In this document: in pieces, positions 43,001-54,000 of the stretch | How the letters are laid out: every line of letters begins with the position of its first letter | Numbering within the stretch: position 1 is the stretch's first letter | Assembly: GCF_964019385.1 (NCBI RefSeq) | Contig: NC_088644.1 | Coordinates: 18,454,636-18,518,635, forward strand | Direction of reading: 5' to 3' | Source: Sycon ciliatum | Taxonomy: Eukaryota > Porifera > Calcarea > Leucosolenida > Sycettidae | Length of the DNA stretch: 64,000 bases | The notes under the pieces: model-generated | Told to the model about the DNA's origin: nothing | The model's database searches: none | Seen by the model: the letters and a program-made list of their open reading frames with translations, nothing else | Position numbers and translations under genes: made by a program

Positions 43001-45057
43001 TGGGTACGCTCTTGGTGGAGCAGAGTGTGGTGCCTGGCTGGACAACGTTCGCATCCTCCCGACTGACACGCTGCCCTCCAGTGCCCGGACCTCAGGCAGC
43101 AGGTGCACAGCTTCCATTCGTATACTAATTCCCGGCGCTGTTTCACTGGCAGTGCCTTGAAGCTTCGGCACCAGGTGATGCAGTGGCTGCCGTTGCAATT
43201 CCGGCAGGACCGAACTGGTTTGTCTCGCCTGGCCTCGTTTGCAGATGAGCTGGCGGCGTGCAGTGCTGTCTGCCCGCGAGGCTTGTACGTTGTCGTTGGT
43301 TGTGCAAGGCTCTTGGCTGGCGCCACCAGCGCTGCAGCCTCAGCTCGCTCTCCCAGCCAGGACGAGAACGTGTCGAGTCCGAGCTGATCGGTCGTCAACC
43401 CTTGCGTCTTTAGATACTCTCCCCATTGCATCCGTTGAGCTGGTGGTAACTTCGTGACCAACTCGTTGCGCAATGCAGGGTTGGTCAGGTGGCCCTGGCT
43501 GTTGAGCAGCTTCATTGTCAGCACGATGTTGTTGATGGCCGTTGCCAGTCCGATCAAGCTGTCGGGGTCGTCTGCCCTCACGGGTTTGAGTGATTTGGCT
43601 TGCTCGATCAGCTCAGTGACGACGAGCTCCGGCCTGCCAAACCGTCGCTCGAGCGTCTGCACGGCCTGCTCCACATTGTCGGGCACGGAGAGCATCAGCT
43701 GTACCGCATCCCGTGCTTTGCCCTTCAGGCACGCTTGCAGGCGTTGAACGTTCTCGGCATTGCTGAATCCGCACTGCTTGGTGCTGCTCCTGTATGTGCT
43801 GATGAACGTTGGCCATTCCTCAGGTCTCCCAGAGAACGTGGGCAGCTTGGTGTTGATGGAGCTGTGTCGGGCTGCTAGCTGGTGTAGGCCAGTGTCAGAG
43901 TCAGGAGTAGTACTGTGGCTGGTGGTGGTGTTGTTGCCACTACTCCGTAGTGCTGCTGTCAAAGCACCCATAAACTCCTGTGCCATGTTGGCGATGCCTA
44001 TGGTGCCCTGGCCAGTACACTGGTCTGAGTCAGCATTGCCAGCTGTACTGCTACAATCATTACTAGAGTCACTGCTGGCTGGCACGGGCACTTGACTGCT
44101 GGCCTCATCTCTGACCACTCGACTGTGACTGCCACTCATCTGACAGGCAGACAGCCCGTGCGTTACACACTTGGCACCATCACGACTGTCTGTACTATTC
44201 ACGGATTGAGGAGAATTCACACGTGATGCAACTACAGCTGTGGACTCGTCACATACCTTGCTGTGTGCATGCTGCACGCGCCGCTCCATCTCCGCGAGTT
44301 CGTGCCGCGCTTGCTCCAGCTCACTGTACATGCTCTTCTCCTGTTCGTAGCTGGTTTGCAATAGGTCTCGATTCTCCCGCTGTGCGACCCTAAGCTTGCT
44401 TTCGGCGACCTCCAGCTTCTGGACGATCGATTGAGCACGGTCTTTCACCCTTCTCGACTCCTTTCGGCACTCGTTCAACTGCTCGCCGAGGTAGCCGATT
44501 TCCTGCTGGTACCTGAGTTCCTTCAGCTGGAACTCGCGTCGGAGGTGACTTTCGGCGTCCGACTCTATCTCCTGGACGTGTCCTGCTACGTCCCCGACAT
44601 CTCCTGCAACCAGTCCGACGACTACTGCGTCCGGTTGAGAGTTGTCGTGTGGCTCTCCTTGTGGTGCCTCCTCGCCTGCATCAAACACTTCTGCGGCCTC
44701 CGCAAACACTTGTTGTTGCATCCCGAGAGACGGGGACCTCCCTGTCCCGGAGCCTGGCGAACGAACACTACTTGTCCTTACAAGAGTTTCCGCTGCCAAT
44801 TCAGATTCTCGCAGTTCCAACTGCGCCTTTGCGACTCGAATCTCAGCTTCCAACACTGCTCGTCGCGAGCTACCACTGTGCTGGGCTGATGATGTCCGCG
44901 ATCGAGCACTCACAGCTCGACTTCCATTGCCGGACGTCGGCACTGCTCCTTGCTGGTCACGATTACCTTCGACAGCTTCGGTCTCGAAACCCCATCGCTG
45001 AGGAGGTACTCCTATCGTGGAACGGCTGCTCCTACGCATACCAGGATCCGACGCCAT
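40021..45057 (-). CDS. BEL/Pao Gag-Pol polyprotein without integrase
   Basis: 1678 residues from ATG at 45057 (MASDPGMRRSSRS), which lies just inside the 5' LTR and primer site. Order: Glu/Arg-rich coiled coil (~50-250), Ser/Asp linker, a gag domain starting KLPTFSGRPEEW (~402), zinc-binding cysteines (CRNCNGSH...C, later CCLRSGHW, ~620), a 13-residue Gly/Ser/Thr tandem repeat (~710), an aspartic protease (ALLDPASTTSFL, ~760), RT with YVDD (~1179), a Pao-type segment (ATIYDPRGQLSPF, ~1282) and an RNase H-like region (VFTDASSHAVATAVY, ~1360). It ends at a stop made by the deletion junction. No internal frameshift or stop was seen. Roles: particle formation, processing and cDNA synthesis; integration would need help in trans. 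Confidence 0.9.
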   Translation of the reverse strand: MASDPGMRRSSRSTIGVPPQRWGFETEAVEGNRDQQGAVPTSGNGSRAVSARSRTSSAQHSGSSRRAVLEAEIRVAKAQLELRESELAAETLVRTSSVRSPGSGTGRSPSLGMQQQVFAEAAEVFDAGEEAPQGEPHDNSQPDAVVVGLVAGDVGDVAGHVQEIESDAESHLRREFQLKELRYQQEIGYLGEQLNECRKESRRVKDRAQSIVQKLEVAESKLRVAQRENRDLLQTSYEQEKSMYSELEQARHELAEMERRVQHAHSKVCDESTAVVASRVNSPQSVNSTDSRDGAKCVTHGLSACQMSGSHSRVVRDEASSQVPVPASSDSSNDCSSTAGNADSDQCTGQGTIGIANMAQEFMGALTAALRSSGNNTTTSHSTTPDSDTGLHQLAARHSSINTKLPTFSGRPEEWPTFISTYRSSTKQCGFSNAENVQRLQACLKGKARDAVQLMLSVPDNVEQAVQTLERRFGRPELVVTELIEQAKSLKPVRADDPDSLIGLATAINNIVLTMKLLNSQGHLTNPALRNELVTKLPPAQRMQWGEYLKTQGLTTDQLGLDTFSSWLGERAEAAALVAPAKSLAQPTTTYKPRGQTALHAASSSANEARRDKPVRSCRNCNGSHCITWCRSFKALPVKQRRELVYEWKLCTCCLRSGHWRAACQSGGCERCPARHHTLLHQERTQRTSGARGGSTTDGTSGAREGSTTDGTSGAREGSNTDGTQPQAATNHQTSASMGDQIAFMTVPVVLEYEGRQQRVTALLDPASTTSFLTDDAASKLGIVGKPQSLQTTVLGGKTVTGQHQCVEVTMRSVDGNYSADLEVWTQPQITTHTAPVNWDKIKCCYEHLRDIPLPPTNTRTPELLVGLNVPGAHTTLEEVVGNDGDPIARRLPLGWVCFGPVVTPSQCSMTTAVKPADDMTPQQRLDAIVEKFWLWDDVGTVTQSTLTQAEIEADRLVCEMTTHDGTRIVTGIPWTSDGGRPQLTSNIATAKSRLFNLERSLARRPPVYDQYRQLVAQHLEKGYITRCDADVLTEPDQWFLPHFPIVRQDKETTKVRMVFDAAATHDGQSLNDHMYSGPKLQQDLVEVLLGFCQEPVALVGDIAEMFLQVGLKPADRRYVRFLWRESPQSTMEAFEFNRLVFGLKASPYLACRAVKEVGSRFGSNYSDMARSAIDRSLYVDDLLKSCPTTDSAITTQREVQSLLQHGSFHLRKWRSNDRQVLKAIPEADRATDSLLHLSSNDNPTISNPVKTLGVAWNARDDVFTFIYKATSPQQLTKRSVLSKMATIYDPRGQLSPFTIRARLMFQELCTQQKDWDAALSDEQSSKWQRWFAELPLLAEIKADRCFKDARRPPESAALSVHVFTDASSHAVATAVYVRCEYPDGFVKVTLAFAKAKTAPIKPTTIPKLELRGAALGVRASQVVARALDIPVEKHVYWTDSTNVLYWLRSNAKNFRSDIATRIVEIQKSTTADQWRHVPGKVNPADLSTRGERAADFIRNDTWWRGPQFLPSAPAEWPKTNLTVPAQLPGQLKKKPAITFAVEHEQIRLSPSTYSSWSRLVRITAWCLRFLGNLRARITRGRAVPTSAVVVPLQQTDGTSAKSAASNSTEQHATEELSPQELQNAELHWIRAAQVDTYGGTIQRLALGKTLPASDPLQRLNPVLLTIEGVPILTLSGH
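42885..43000 (-). repeat. 39-bp tandem repeat inside BEL gag-pol
   Basis: About three units of CTCGTGCTCCACTCGTTCCG plus flanking bases at 39-bp period, encoding a Gly-Ala-Arg-Glu-Gly-Ser-Thr-Thr-Asp-Gly-Thr-Ser-type repeat between the zinc knuckles and protease. Being a multiple of three, changes in copy number keep the frame. Confidence 0.8.
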
Positions 45058-45065
45058 GCCACAAT

Positions 45066-45084
45066 CCGGCTCGAAGGACCAGAT
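45066..45084 (-). other. Primer-binding site of the BEL element
   Basis: Directly after the 5' LTR the minus strand reads (ATC)TGGTCCTTCGAGCCGGAT, which begins with TGG as expected for pairing with a tRNA 3' CCA end. The complement resembles an arginine tRNA acceptor/T-arm; that tRNA identity is tentative. Confidence 0.5.
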
Positions 45085-45085
45085 A

Positions 45086-45582
45086 TGTTCGTATTTTCTA
45101 CTCACACGCACACGAACCCTTCGAAGACTGTATATTCATGCACTCGAGTACTCATACACTCGAATCATCACACAAACTGTGGGGCTTGATCTGTCTTACA
45201 ACGTTCTTGCAAGACGATACAACAACAGCTCCTGTTCTCTACAAATCCTTACACACACACTAAAGTACTATCAACTAAAACCAGCTAATTTATGCACAGA
45301 ACATATCCTGAAAAGCAGCGAAACAAAGGAAGCCAAAGCAGCAGGCATGGAAAGATCCCGTACGCACTATGAACTCTTGCACTCTAGATATGTGCAGCGT
45401 ACGATACTAGTTCAGCGGCTACTAACACTAGCATGACAGACATGAATGAAACCGCAACCAAGTGAGCGTGACACAGATTACGAAGGTAATGAAAAGAACC
45501 AGACTGTCATCGCACAACCGCCTATTGTCGGCTCACACACAGAAACCAGATAGTCTAGCAATATATGAAATGCGACGGAACA
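45086..45582 (-). repeat. 5' LTR of the BEL element
   Basis: 497 bp, matching 39252-39748. It is flanked on its outer side by the GTTTG target duplication at 45583-45587, after which the satellite unit continues. Confidence 0.93.
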
Positions 45583-48465
45583 GTTTGCTTGGAGGGCGCT
45601 GGCACCCACATTCAGTGACCCAGATAATTTGGCACTGCTGTGAATAGTTTAGTCGGAAAGTGAAGATTCACGGGTAAAAAGCCTCAATTTGTGAGATAGG
45701 CTATTTTTCAGCTTTCAGCAGCGAATTCCTTAGAGACATGTGGCTGTTTTTCTTGGTGCACTTGTCTATGTCCAGCTGCACAAGGACATGATGACGGTCA
45801 TTGCCATTTTCTGAGCTGCGAATGGGCAGAAAGGTGAGAAAATGTCGTATTTTGACCATTTGTGCTGACCTTTGAATTTCATTGTACCTCTCTATAACAT
45901 GACCCAGCTGCATTGTGAGCGGTCGCATTGATTTGATTTTTGGTTTGCTTGTAGGGCTCTGGCACCCACATTCAGTGACCCAGAAAAGTTGGCACTGCTG
46001 TGAATAGTTTAGTCGCAAAGTAAAGATTCACGGGTAAAAAGCCCCAATTTGTGAGATAGGTTATTTTTCAGCTTTCAGCAGCCCTGGGCGAGTTCTTTGG
46101 ATAAATGTGGCTCTTTTTCTTGGTGCACTTGTCTGTGTCCAAATACACAAGCAGATAATGATGGTCATTGTCATTTTCTCAGCTGTAAACGGGCAGAAAG
46201 GTGGGAAAATGTCGGACTTTGACCATTTGTGCTGACCTTTGAATTTCAATGTACCTCTCTATAACATGACCGAGCTGCATTATCAGCGGTCGCATTGATT
46301 TGATTTTTGGTTTGCTTGGAGGGCGCTGGCACCCACATTCAGTGGACCAGAAAACTTGGCACTGCTGTGAATAGTTTAGTCGCAAAGTGAAGATTCATGG
46401 GTAAAAAGCCCCAAACTGTCAGAAAGGTTATTTTTCAGCTTTCAGCAGCCCTGGGCGAGTTCTTTAGAGAAATGTGGCTCGTTTTCATGGTGCACTTGTC
46501 TATGTCCAGCTACACAAGGACATGATGACGGTCATTGTCATTTTCTGAGCTGCGAACGGGCAGAAAGGTGAGAAAATGTCGTATTTTGACCATTTGTGCT
46601 GACCTTTGAATTTCAATGTACCGCTCTATAACATGACCCAGCTGCATTGTCAGTGGTCGCATTGATTTGATTTTTGGTTTTCTTGGAGTTCGCTTGCACC
46701 CACAGTTAGTGACCCAGAACATTTGGCACTGCTGTGAATAGTTTAGTCGCAAAGTGAAGATTCACGGGTAAAAAGCCCCAATTTGTAAGATAGGTTATTT
46801 TTCAGCTTTCACCAGCCCTGTGCGAGTTCTTTAGAGAAATGTGGCTCGTTTTCTTGGTGCACTTGTCTATGTCCAGCTACACAAGGAGATGATGATGGTC
46901 ATTGTCATTTTCTGAGCTGCTAACGGGCAAAAGGTTGAGAAAATGTCTGGTTTTGATCATTTGTGATGACCTTTGAATTTCAATGCACCTCTCTATAACA
47001 TGACCCAGCTGTAATGTCAGTGCTCGCATTGATTTGATTTTTGGTTTGCTTGGAGGGAGCTGGCACCCAAATTCAGTGACCCAGAAAATTTGGCACTGCT
47101 GTGAATAGTTTAGTCGCAAAGTGAAGATTCATGGGTAAAAAGCCCCAAACTGTCAGATAGGTTATTTTTCAGCTTTCAGCAGCCCTGGGCGAGTTCTTTA
47201 GAGAAATGTGGCTATTTGTCTTGGTGCACGTGTTTGTGTCCAGGTACACAAGGAGATGAGGATGGTCATCGCCATTTTCTGAGCTGCGAACGGGCAGAAA
47301 GGTGAGAAAATGTCGGATTTTGACCATTTGTGCTGACCTTTGAATTTCAATGTACCTCTCTATAACATGACCCAGATGTAATGTCAGTAGTCGCATCGAT
47401 TTGACTTTTGGTTTGCTTGGAGGGCGTTGGCACCCAAATGCAGTGATCCAGATAATTTGGCACTGCTGTGAATAGTTTAGTCGGAAAGTGAAGATTCACG
47501 GGTAAAAAGCCTCAATTTGTGAGATAGGCTATTTTTCAGCTTTCAGCAGCCCCGGGTGGGTTCTTTAGAGACATGTGGCTGTTTTTCTTGGTGCACTTGT
47601 CTATGTCCAGCTACACAAGGACATGATGACGGTCATTGTCATTTTCTGAGCTGCGAACGGGCAGAAAGGTGAGAAAATGTGGGATTTTGACCATTTGTGC
47701 TGACCTTTGAATTTCATTGTACCTCTCTATAACATGACCCAGCTCCATTGTGAGCGGTCGCATTGATTTGATTTTTTGTTTGCTTGTAGGGTTCTGGCAC
47801 CCACATTCAGTGACCCAGAAAAGTTGGCACTGCTGTGAATAGTTTAGTCGCAAAGTGAAGATTCACGGGTAAAAAGCCCCAATTTGTGAGATAGGTTATT
47901 TTTCAGCTTTCAGCAGCCCTGGGCGAGTTCTTTGGATAAATGTGGCTCTTTTTCTTGGTGTACTTCTTTGTGTCCAAATACACAAGCAGATGAGGATGGT
48001 CATTGTCATTTTCTCAGCTGTGAACGGGCAGAAAGGTGGGAAAATGTCGGATTTTGACCATTTGTGCTGACCTTTGAATTTCAATGTACCTCTCTATAAC
48101 ATGACCCAGCTGCATTATCAGCGGTCGCATTGATTTGATTTTTGGTTTGCTTGGAGGGCGCTGGCACCCACATTCAGTGGCCCAGAAAATTTGGCACTGC
48201 TGAGAATAGTTTAGTCGCAAAGTGAAGATTCACGGGTAAAAAGGCCCAATTTGTAAGATAGGTTATTTTTCAGCTTTCAGCAGCCCTGCGCGAGTTCTTT
48301 AGAGAAATGTGGCTCGTTTTCTTGCTGCACTTGTCTATGTCCAGCTACACAAGGAGATGATGATGGTCTTTGTCGTTTTCTGAGGTGCTAACGGGCAAAT
48401 AGTTGAGAAAATGTCTGGTTTTGACCATTTGTGCTGACCTTTGAATTTCAATGTACCTCTCTATA
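45583..48465 (+). repeat. Satellite subfamily B, segment 4 (~8 units)
   Basis: Continues the unit cut at 39251. These units carry their own variants: GCTTGGAGGGCGC instead of GCTTGTAGGGCGC, and CTGCATTGTGAGCGG. Blocks near 45630-46400 and 47450-48230 resemble each other more than their neighbours, implying a ~1.8-kb multi-unit duplication. It ends in CCTCTCTATA at 48456-48465, duplicated by the next insertion. Confidence 0.95.
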
Positions 48466-49590
48466 GGGTAGGACTAAAGGGACAAGCCCAACTTTTTTTG
48501 CAGTTTTCTGTCATAAAAAAATAAACGTCACAGGCGTCCGCGTCGGAGCGGTCCGGGCGAGCGACCGCATCTCAGTGGGACACTTGTCCGTGGCCGTTGT
48601 ACTGGAAATCTGTGGCAGAACCTTGCCATGCCAGAGGCTACACACACCCGGGTACCTATACCGGGATAGACAAATCCTTGGTGTTGCTCCTTTCATTTTT
48701 ATTTGTTCTTGCTGAGAAAGAAACGTTGCTGCTTGGAAAGCTTTCTGTTCACTCCAGCGACTTTCCTCTAGTAACGTTGCTCACTGATAATGATCATAGC
48801 TCGTGATACCAATGGTGAAGAGAAGCTGGGTTTCTTGCCATTTGCAACTTCCTGGCTCTGAAAATATAGCTTGAACAAATAAGAGCTCCAAATATTTTAG
48901 TTTTAGATTTCGATGTGCCAGACCTATCGTTACGAGATGCAGAGATGAGGAGCAAGGGAGGCGTTGGATTAATGCCAATAATGGTGTTTATGGCCCAGAC
49001 AACGCCAGCGATTTTCACTTGTCAAGAGGACAGTCAAGTTGGAGCAGGCAGATGACAGATTATTTGAGCATTTATAGCGGAGTGGGTGGTTTGCTAAAGA
49101 GAATCGTCTCAGTACCTCATGGTTACTAGTATCTGACAAATGCCTCTTATTGCTAGTCTGCATTAGAGCATAGCAGAATTGATCATGTCACAAGTAGTGT
49201 CAAGACTTGATGTCCTACGATTATACTCAGATCATGTTGTAACTTCACGGGAATATCCGTCCTGCCACTTTACGCTCTCCCAAAATTGCCTGCAGGAGTC
49301 ACGTGCCTGTGCAAGGGACAATGCGTTTGCATTGCTTACGGATGCAAGCGGATGGAGTGTAGACCAGATGAGAAAAAGTGATCCGGATATTCAACTAGCT
49401 TGGACCGCCATTATAAATTTGCCTGATGCCTGGACTATCTGAACATTGCTCCAAACCAATCCACAGAAGCAATACCCACACAGGAAGCCAAATGATAAAC
49501 CCATTCATCAGCTATCGAACCTTTCATCAAAACATAATGCAGTGCATGCCTACTACTACTCAAACGAGATCAACGGATGCCACATGCCAC
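48466..49590 (+). repeat. Left inverted repeat (~1.12 kb)
   Basis: Pairs with 58620-59771 in reverse orientation. Shared landmarks include CAGTGGGACACTTG, GAGAAAGAAACGTTGCTG, AATAATGGTGTTTATGGCC, TGCCTCTTATTGCTAGTCTG and GATGCAAGCGGATGGAGTG. Arms differ by substitutions and small indels, so they are not recent copies of one another. Similarity fades around 49590. Confidence 0.85.
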
Positions 49591-49639
49591 ACAGATACAA
49601 CGTGGAGGCTCAGTATTTTCAAGACCCCGTGCAGTCTAC

Positions 49640-50311
49640 ACAACTAGAACAACGAGGTTTGCACCTAATGTCCCTCGATTTGCTTGCCGTATTTAGTTCC
49701 TTGCAATTGAAGCAAGCCGTATCCGAGAACCGATCACTGAGTTTGCAGTGTCGTCGTCGCGTGTATGTTGCCGTGGTGCTCTCTACCCTCCTGTACGGCG
49801 CGGAGACCTGGACAACGAAGGCTCCGGACCTACGACACCTCAACCTTTTCCACCATCAATGTGTCAGATCTATCGTTGGAGTGTCGCGACGGCAGCAATG
49901 GGAGACCCACGCAACGTCCTCAGCCCTTGCAAAGACCCTTGGAGTGCCTGAGGACATTGGTCACATCATACGGGAATGACGTTTGCGCTGGCTTGGACAC
50001 GTGGCACGGAGGGAAGATCACCGGTTGCCGAAGTGTGTTCTCTTCGGTGAACTGCCTGCCCCGCGCCCCGCGCGTGATCCACGGAAGAGGCGGAGGGACG
50101 TTGTTATGCATGACTTTGCGTCGGTTGAGCCACCGGTACCAACATGTGGATGGTAAATGCAGCCCAGAACCATCCGGAGTGGCGTGCCATTGCCCGTCGA
50201 CCACACAAGGCACCCTCTGCTGCTGGCTACGGTTGCGCCTGCGGCCGCATGTTCCGTCGAAGCGGCGACCTGAAACGCCATCAGTCATTCTGTCGTGGAC
50301 TGGAGAAATAA
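49640..50311 (+). pseudogene. C-terminal tail of a LINE reverse transcriptase
   Basis: The frame reads VYVAVVLSTLLYGAETWTTK, then RLRWLGHVARRED and DPRKRRRDVV, the typical region after the RT core of non-LTR retrotransposons. In another frame the end has NHPEWRAIARRPH and a finger CACGRMFRRSGDLKRHQSFC before TAA at 50309-50311. Breaks: TGA at 49977-49979 immediately before RLRWLGHV, and a frameshift near 50143-50156. No RT catalytic core is present, so this is a 5'-truncated, inactive copy. It lies just inside the left inverted repeat. Confidence 0.7.
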
Positions 50312-50679
50312 CAATGCGGTATCTTTGCTACGCAATGGGCAAGGTCAAGGTGTGTTTATGGTGGTACAGGTAATGCTATGTACGCCTCTTTGGTCGCTCA
50401 CACATTATCCATTGCCGGCATTGGTTACACGTTATTATCAATTTGTTATGACCTTCGCTGGTCTGCACACCCACCCACTCTACTCTCTACTCTACTCTCT
50501 GAAGTTGAGACTTTCGTTTGCCATTTCATCCAGTAGTTTGACTCTCTGAGAATATCCCTGCTACATGTATATGTATAATATAATTTATACTTTACAATTA
50601 TCCTTGTCTTATCTATCTTCTTGACACCATGACTTTCTTTGAAGGTCTTGTAGCTATGAAATGTTATTTGCTGCAGGCC

Positions 50680-50710
<31 letters not shown>

Positions 50711-50762
50711 TCCGTGAATGTCCCACGCTTGGCCCGTGGGTAAATATACAGTCATGTATATG
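50312..50762. other. Interior of the inverted-repeat element, unassigned
   Basis: Contains short CTCTACT repeats (about 50478-50502), a (TG)n run at 50681-50709, and the start of a tandem unit (TGAATGTCCCACGC..AAATATACAGTCATGTA) that continues after the gypsy insertion at 55902. Confidence 0.6.
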
Positions 50763-51001
50763 TGTTAGCTGCTCCCGGCTAATAATGCCCCCTCACACCG
50801 GAACACAAGGGTATTATGATTGGATAATTAGAAGTATTCGAGAAGAGTGTAGACAAGGAGAACAGGACAACGACAACTCAAGACTAGACTACAACAGAAC
50901 TGGAGCATGCGCTCTTCTATGTGAGTGCTCATTGCCAAGGGGAACGAGCGGGAAATACAAATAGTGAGTATTCAGGTCGTAGCATACATACACCTATTAC
51001 A
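50763..51001 (-). repeat. 3' LTR of the gypsy element
   Basis: 239 bp; partner at a constant offset of 4900. On the minus strand the purine-rich AGCTAGGGGGGCACAG lies just upstream (51002-51017) and is the probable polypurine tract. Confidence 0.93.
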
Positions 51002-51087
51002 CTGTGCCCCCCTAGCTAAAATTCACGTCCACGGGAATGAACGAAATACCTAGGAAACAACAAAAGAAAACAAACCAAATAATAAAC

Positions 51088-54000
51088 TCAGTCCAGGACA
51101 TAGTCAGCTAGTCGAGCAGGTGCAGTGCGGACACGGCCAGAACGACGAGAAACAGGAGAAGAAGTACGGACCGGATCAGACGACGGTGGCTGTAGCGGCG
51201 GAACGCAGCGCGGCAAATCATCATCAGGCAGCGTAATCGGGTCAGGACGAGAAGCAGTAACGGCAGGCGGTTGACAGTCGGGAGGACGGGAAACGGCTTC
51301 AGGCGGACGAACAAACTTGCCACTGGCAGCATCATATCGGGTGAAACACTCAGACAGAGCAGGATCAGCATACGGAGCAAGAAGACTCTGAGGCTTGTAA
51401 CAATCCGGCAACGGTCCAGCAGCAGAGGAACCAGGAGGACGAACAAAAACGGCCGGAGGAATAATCTCAGCAGCCGGAGGAACATCAACAGCAAGTGGCA
51501 CTTCATCAGCAGCTGACAACGGAACATCACGGGCAAGAGGCGGCGGACTCGGCGGAGGAGACGGCACATCGGTCACCACGCGGGACATAGCATCGGCATT
51601 CAGATGTTGGCGACCTGGACGGTGGACGACTCGGAATTCATATTCGGATAAACAGTCAAGCCAACGTGCTTTCCGTCCGCGGGGTTCCTTCAGGTTCCGG
51701 AGTGCAGTCAACGCAGTATTGTCCGTCCTGGCAACAAATGGTCGTGCCAACAAGTAGTGCCTGAAATACTCCGCAAAATAGACCAGAGCAAGGGCCTCAC
51801 GATCGCTAGCATCGTAGTTGCGCTCAGCTTTCGTCAGTACACGGCTGCCGTACCCAATTGGTCGCTCAGTTCCATCCTGGATCTGACTGAGGACTGCACC
51901 AATCGACACATTGCTCGCATCGGTGTCCAGAATGAATGCACCTGCTGAATCTTCAAACTGGGGGTACGCCATCACCGGCGCACTGGCAAGCGAACGCTTC
52001 AGAGCCTGGAACGCCGCTTCGCAAGCTTTCGACCATGCAAAGCGAGCATTCTTGCCTGTCAGAGCAGTCAGCGGAGCAGCACGCTGGGCGAACCCACGGA
52101 TGAAGCGGCGATAATATCCAGCGAAGCCAAGGAACTCGCGGACAGCTGTGACAGATTTCGGAGTCTTCCAGTTCCTGACCGCGACGAGTTTGGCTTCATT
52201 CGGGGAGATGCCCTCCGCTGACACGCGGTGTCCTAAGAAAGTGACCTCCTCCTGGAAGAAGGAGCATTTCTTCAGATTGAACCGCAGTCCAGCGGACCGA
52301 ACTCGCGCGAACACGGGCAGCAGAATCTGGAGTTGGCCAGACAGCGTTTCGCTGGCATTCAGGACATCATCAAAGAACACACGGCAGAATGGCTGGACCG
52401 GTGTGTTACATAAGCCACTCAGGACTGCTTCCATTACGCGCTGAAATGTCGCTGGGCCATTCCTGCAGCCCATCGGCAGAACATTAAACTCAAACAAGGC
52501 CAGTGGCGTGGTAAATGCCGTCTTAGCCTTGTCGCTTCCTTCCATTGCTATTTGCCAGTACCCTGACGCGAAGTCAAGGGACGTGAAATACCGACAGCCA
52601 GACAGGGAATCAAGCATGTCATCCGCCCGGGGAATCGGGTAGGCGTCAGGTTCGGCGACAGAGTTCAACTTCCTGTAGTCGATACAGAGTCGAAGAGAGC
52701 CATCCTTCTTTGGCACCAATACTATGGGTGATGCCCACGGACTAATCGATTCTTGTATTATGCCTTGCTTTAACAGCGTATTCAGTAGATCTTGCAGAGC
52801 CTTCCGGCGGTGATATGGAATCCGCCGGGTAGGTTGTTTTATAGGGTTATTTTGTCCTGTGTTAATTTTATGAGGGAATATGTCACAGTAGCCATAGTCA
52901 TCATCATGCAAGATAAATAAATCGTGGTTATCATGAAGTAGTTCAGTGAGCGTGCGAGACTGTTCTGTGGAGAGATGATTTTGTGCGTTGATATATTCAT
53001 CGATGACTTTCTTGCGTTGCTCAGTTAGCGGGATCGGGTCGGGTGAAACTGAGGAAACCATAGCTTCAGTGTCGTCAATATGTTCACAATCTGTAGGAAT
53101 TTGATGAAGTTCGGCAACATTGGTATTTTTATGAATGAGTATAGGATGATTTGCATGATTTTCAACAGCCACAACCACACGTGTTTGGTTAGGGCCAACA
53201 GTTACAAGACTAGGAGTCACTGCCACATCTGGATGCTTCGCCATAAAGGACTCCAATGGATCTGCCACGCAATCCATCGCAACCGTGCACACATCAACAG
53301 CTGCACAAGGCACCAAGACAACATGTCCTGCAGGTACCGACAACTCCATCTCAAACACCACACGAGATGAGTATACCACAGGGTCGGCCACACTTTCGGG
53401 CGCACACGCCGGGACAACGCCAGGTTGAGCCATGGGTTCAACAACCCGTGCAGACAATGAATCGTCAAGGGCAACACGAGAAGAATACGACGAAACAGGT
53501 ACATCGTCGGAGCATGCATCAGAATCAGAATGAGGAGTATGAGTACTATTACATGAGGGGGAAGTATTACGCGGAACAATACGATCATAGCCATAGGGCG
53601 TACGTGACGGAGGACACCCGGAACCAGAAACATGCAACGGAACAGACACATCGCCAAACATCACAACACCACGAGCAATATCTAATACACCACCATGCTG
53701 CAACAAAAAATCGGAACCAAGAATCATGTCACAGTGAATACCAGGAGACACAACAACCGTGTGCTGGAAAGACAGATTTCCTAGCGACATACACAGATCC
53801 ATGGATCCAACGACAGGAAGTTGTGCGCCATTGACTGCACACAACCGCGGAGCAGACTCTAGAGGAGGTCGCTCTGTCAAATTAGGCAACAATTTCGAAT
53901 GCACTAACGACACACTTGAACCCGAATCAACAAGAGCAACAACAGGAGACGAATACGAAGACGAAAGACAAACATCAACGTGCACAATAATGGGTGAGAT

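Larger units (their letters stand above)
39252..45582 (-). mobile_element. BEL/Pao LTR retrotransposon lacking the integrase core
   Basis: 6331 bp with 497-bp LTRs (39252-39748, 45086-45582) starting TG and ending CA, and a 5-bp target duplication GTTTG (39247-39251, 45583-45587) within a satellite unit. The LTR pair looks identical by eye, so the insertion is recent. One long gag-pol frame is intact up to RNase H and then stops; only the last ~45 codons of an integrase remain. The element therefore cannot supply its own integrase although it integrated normally. Confidence 0.92.

Noticed and set aside
42514..43128. 204-codon plus-strand frames (42514-43128, 44649-45263) opposite BEL gag-pol
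   Set aside because: They are antisense shadows of the long BEL frame and its internal tandem repeat.
53256..53834. 192-codon Gln/His-rich plus-strand frame
   Set aside because: Antisense shadow of the gypsy protease region.
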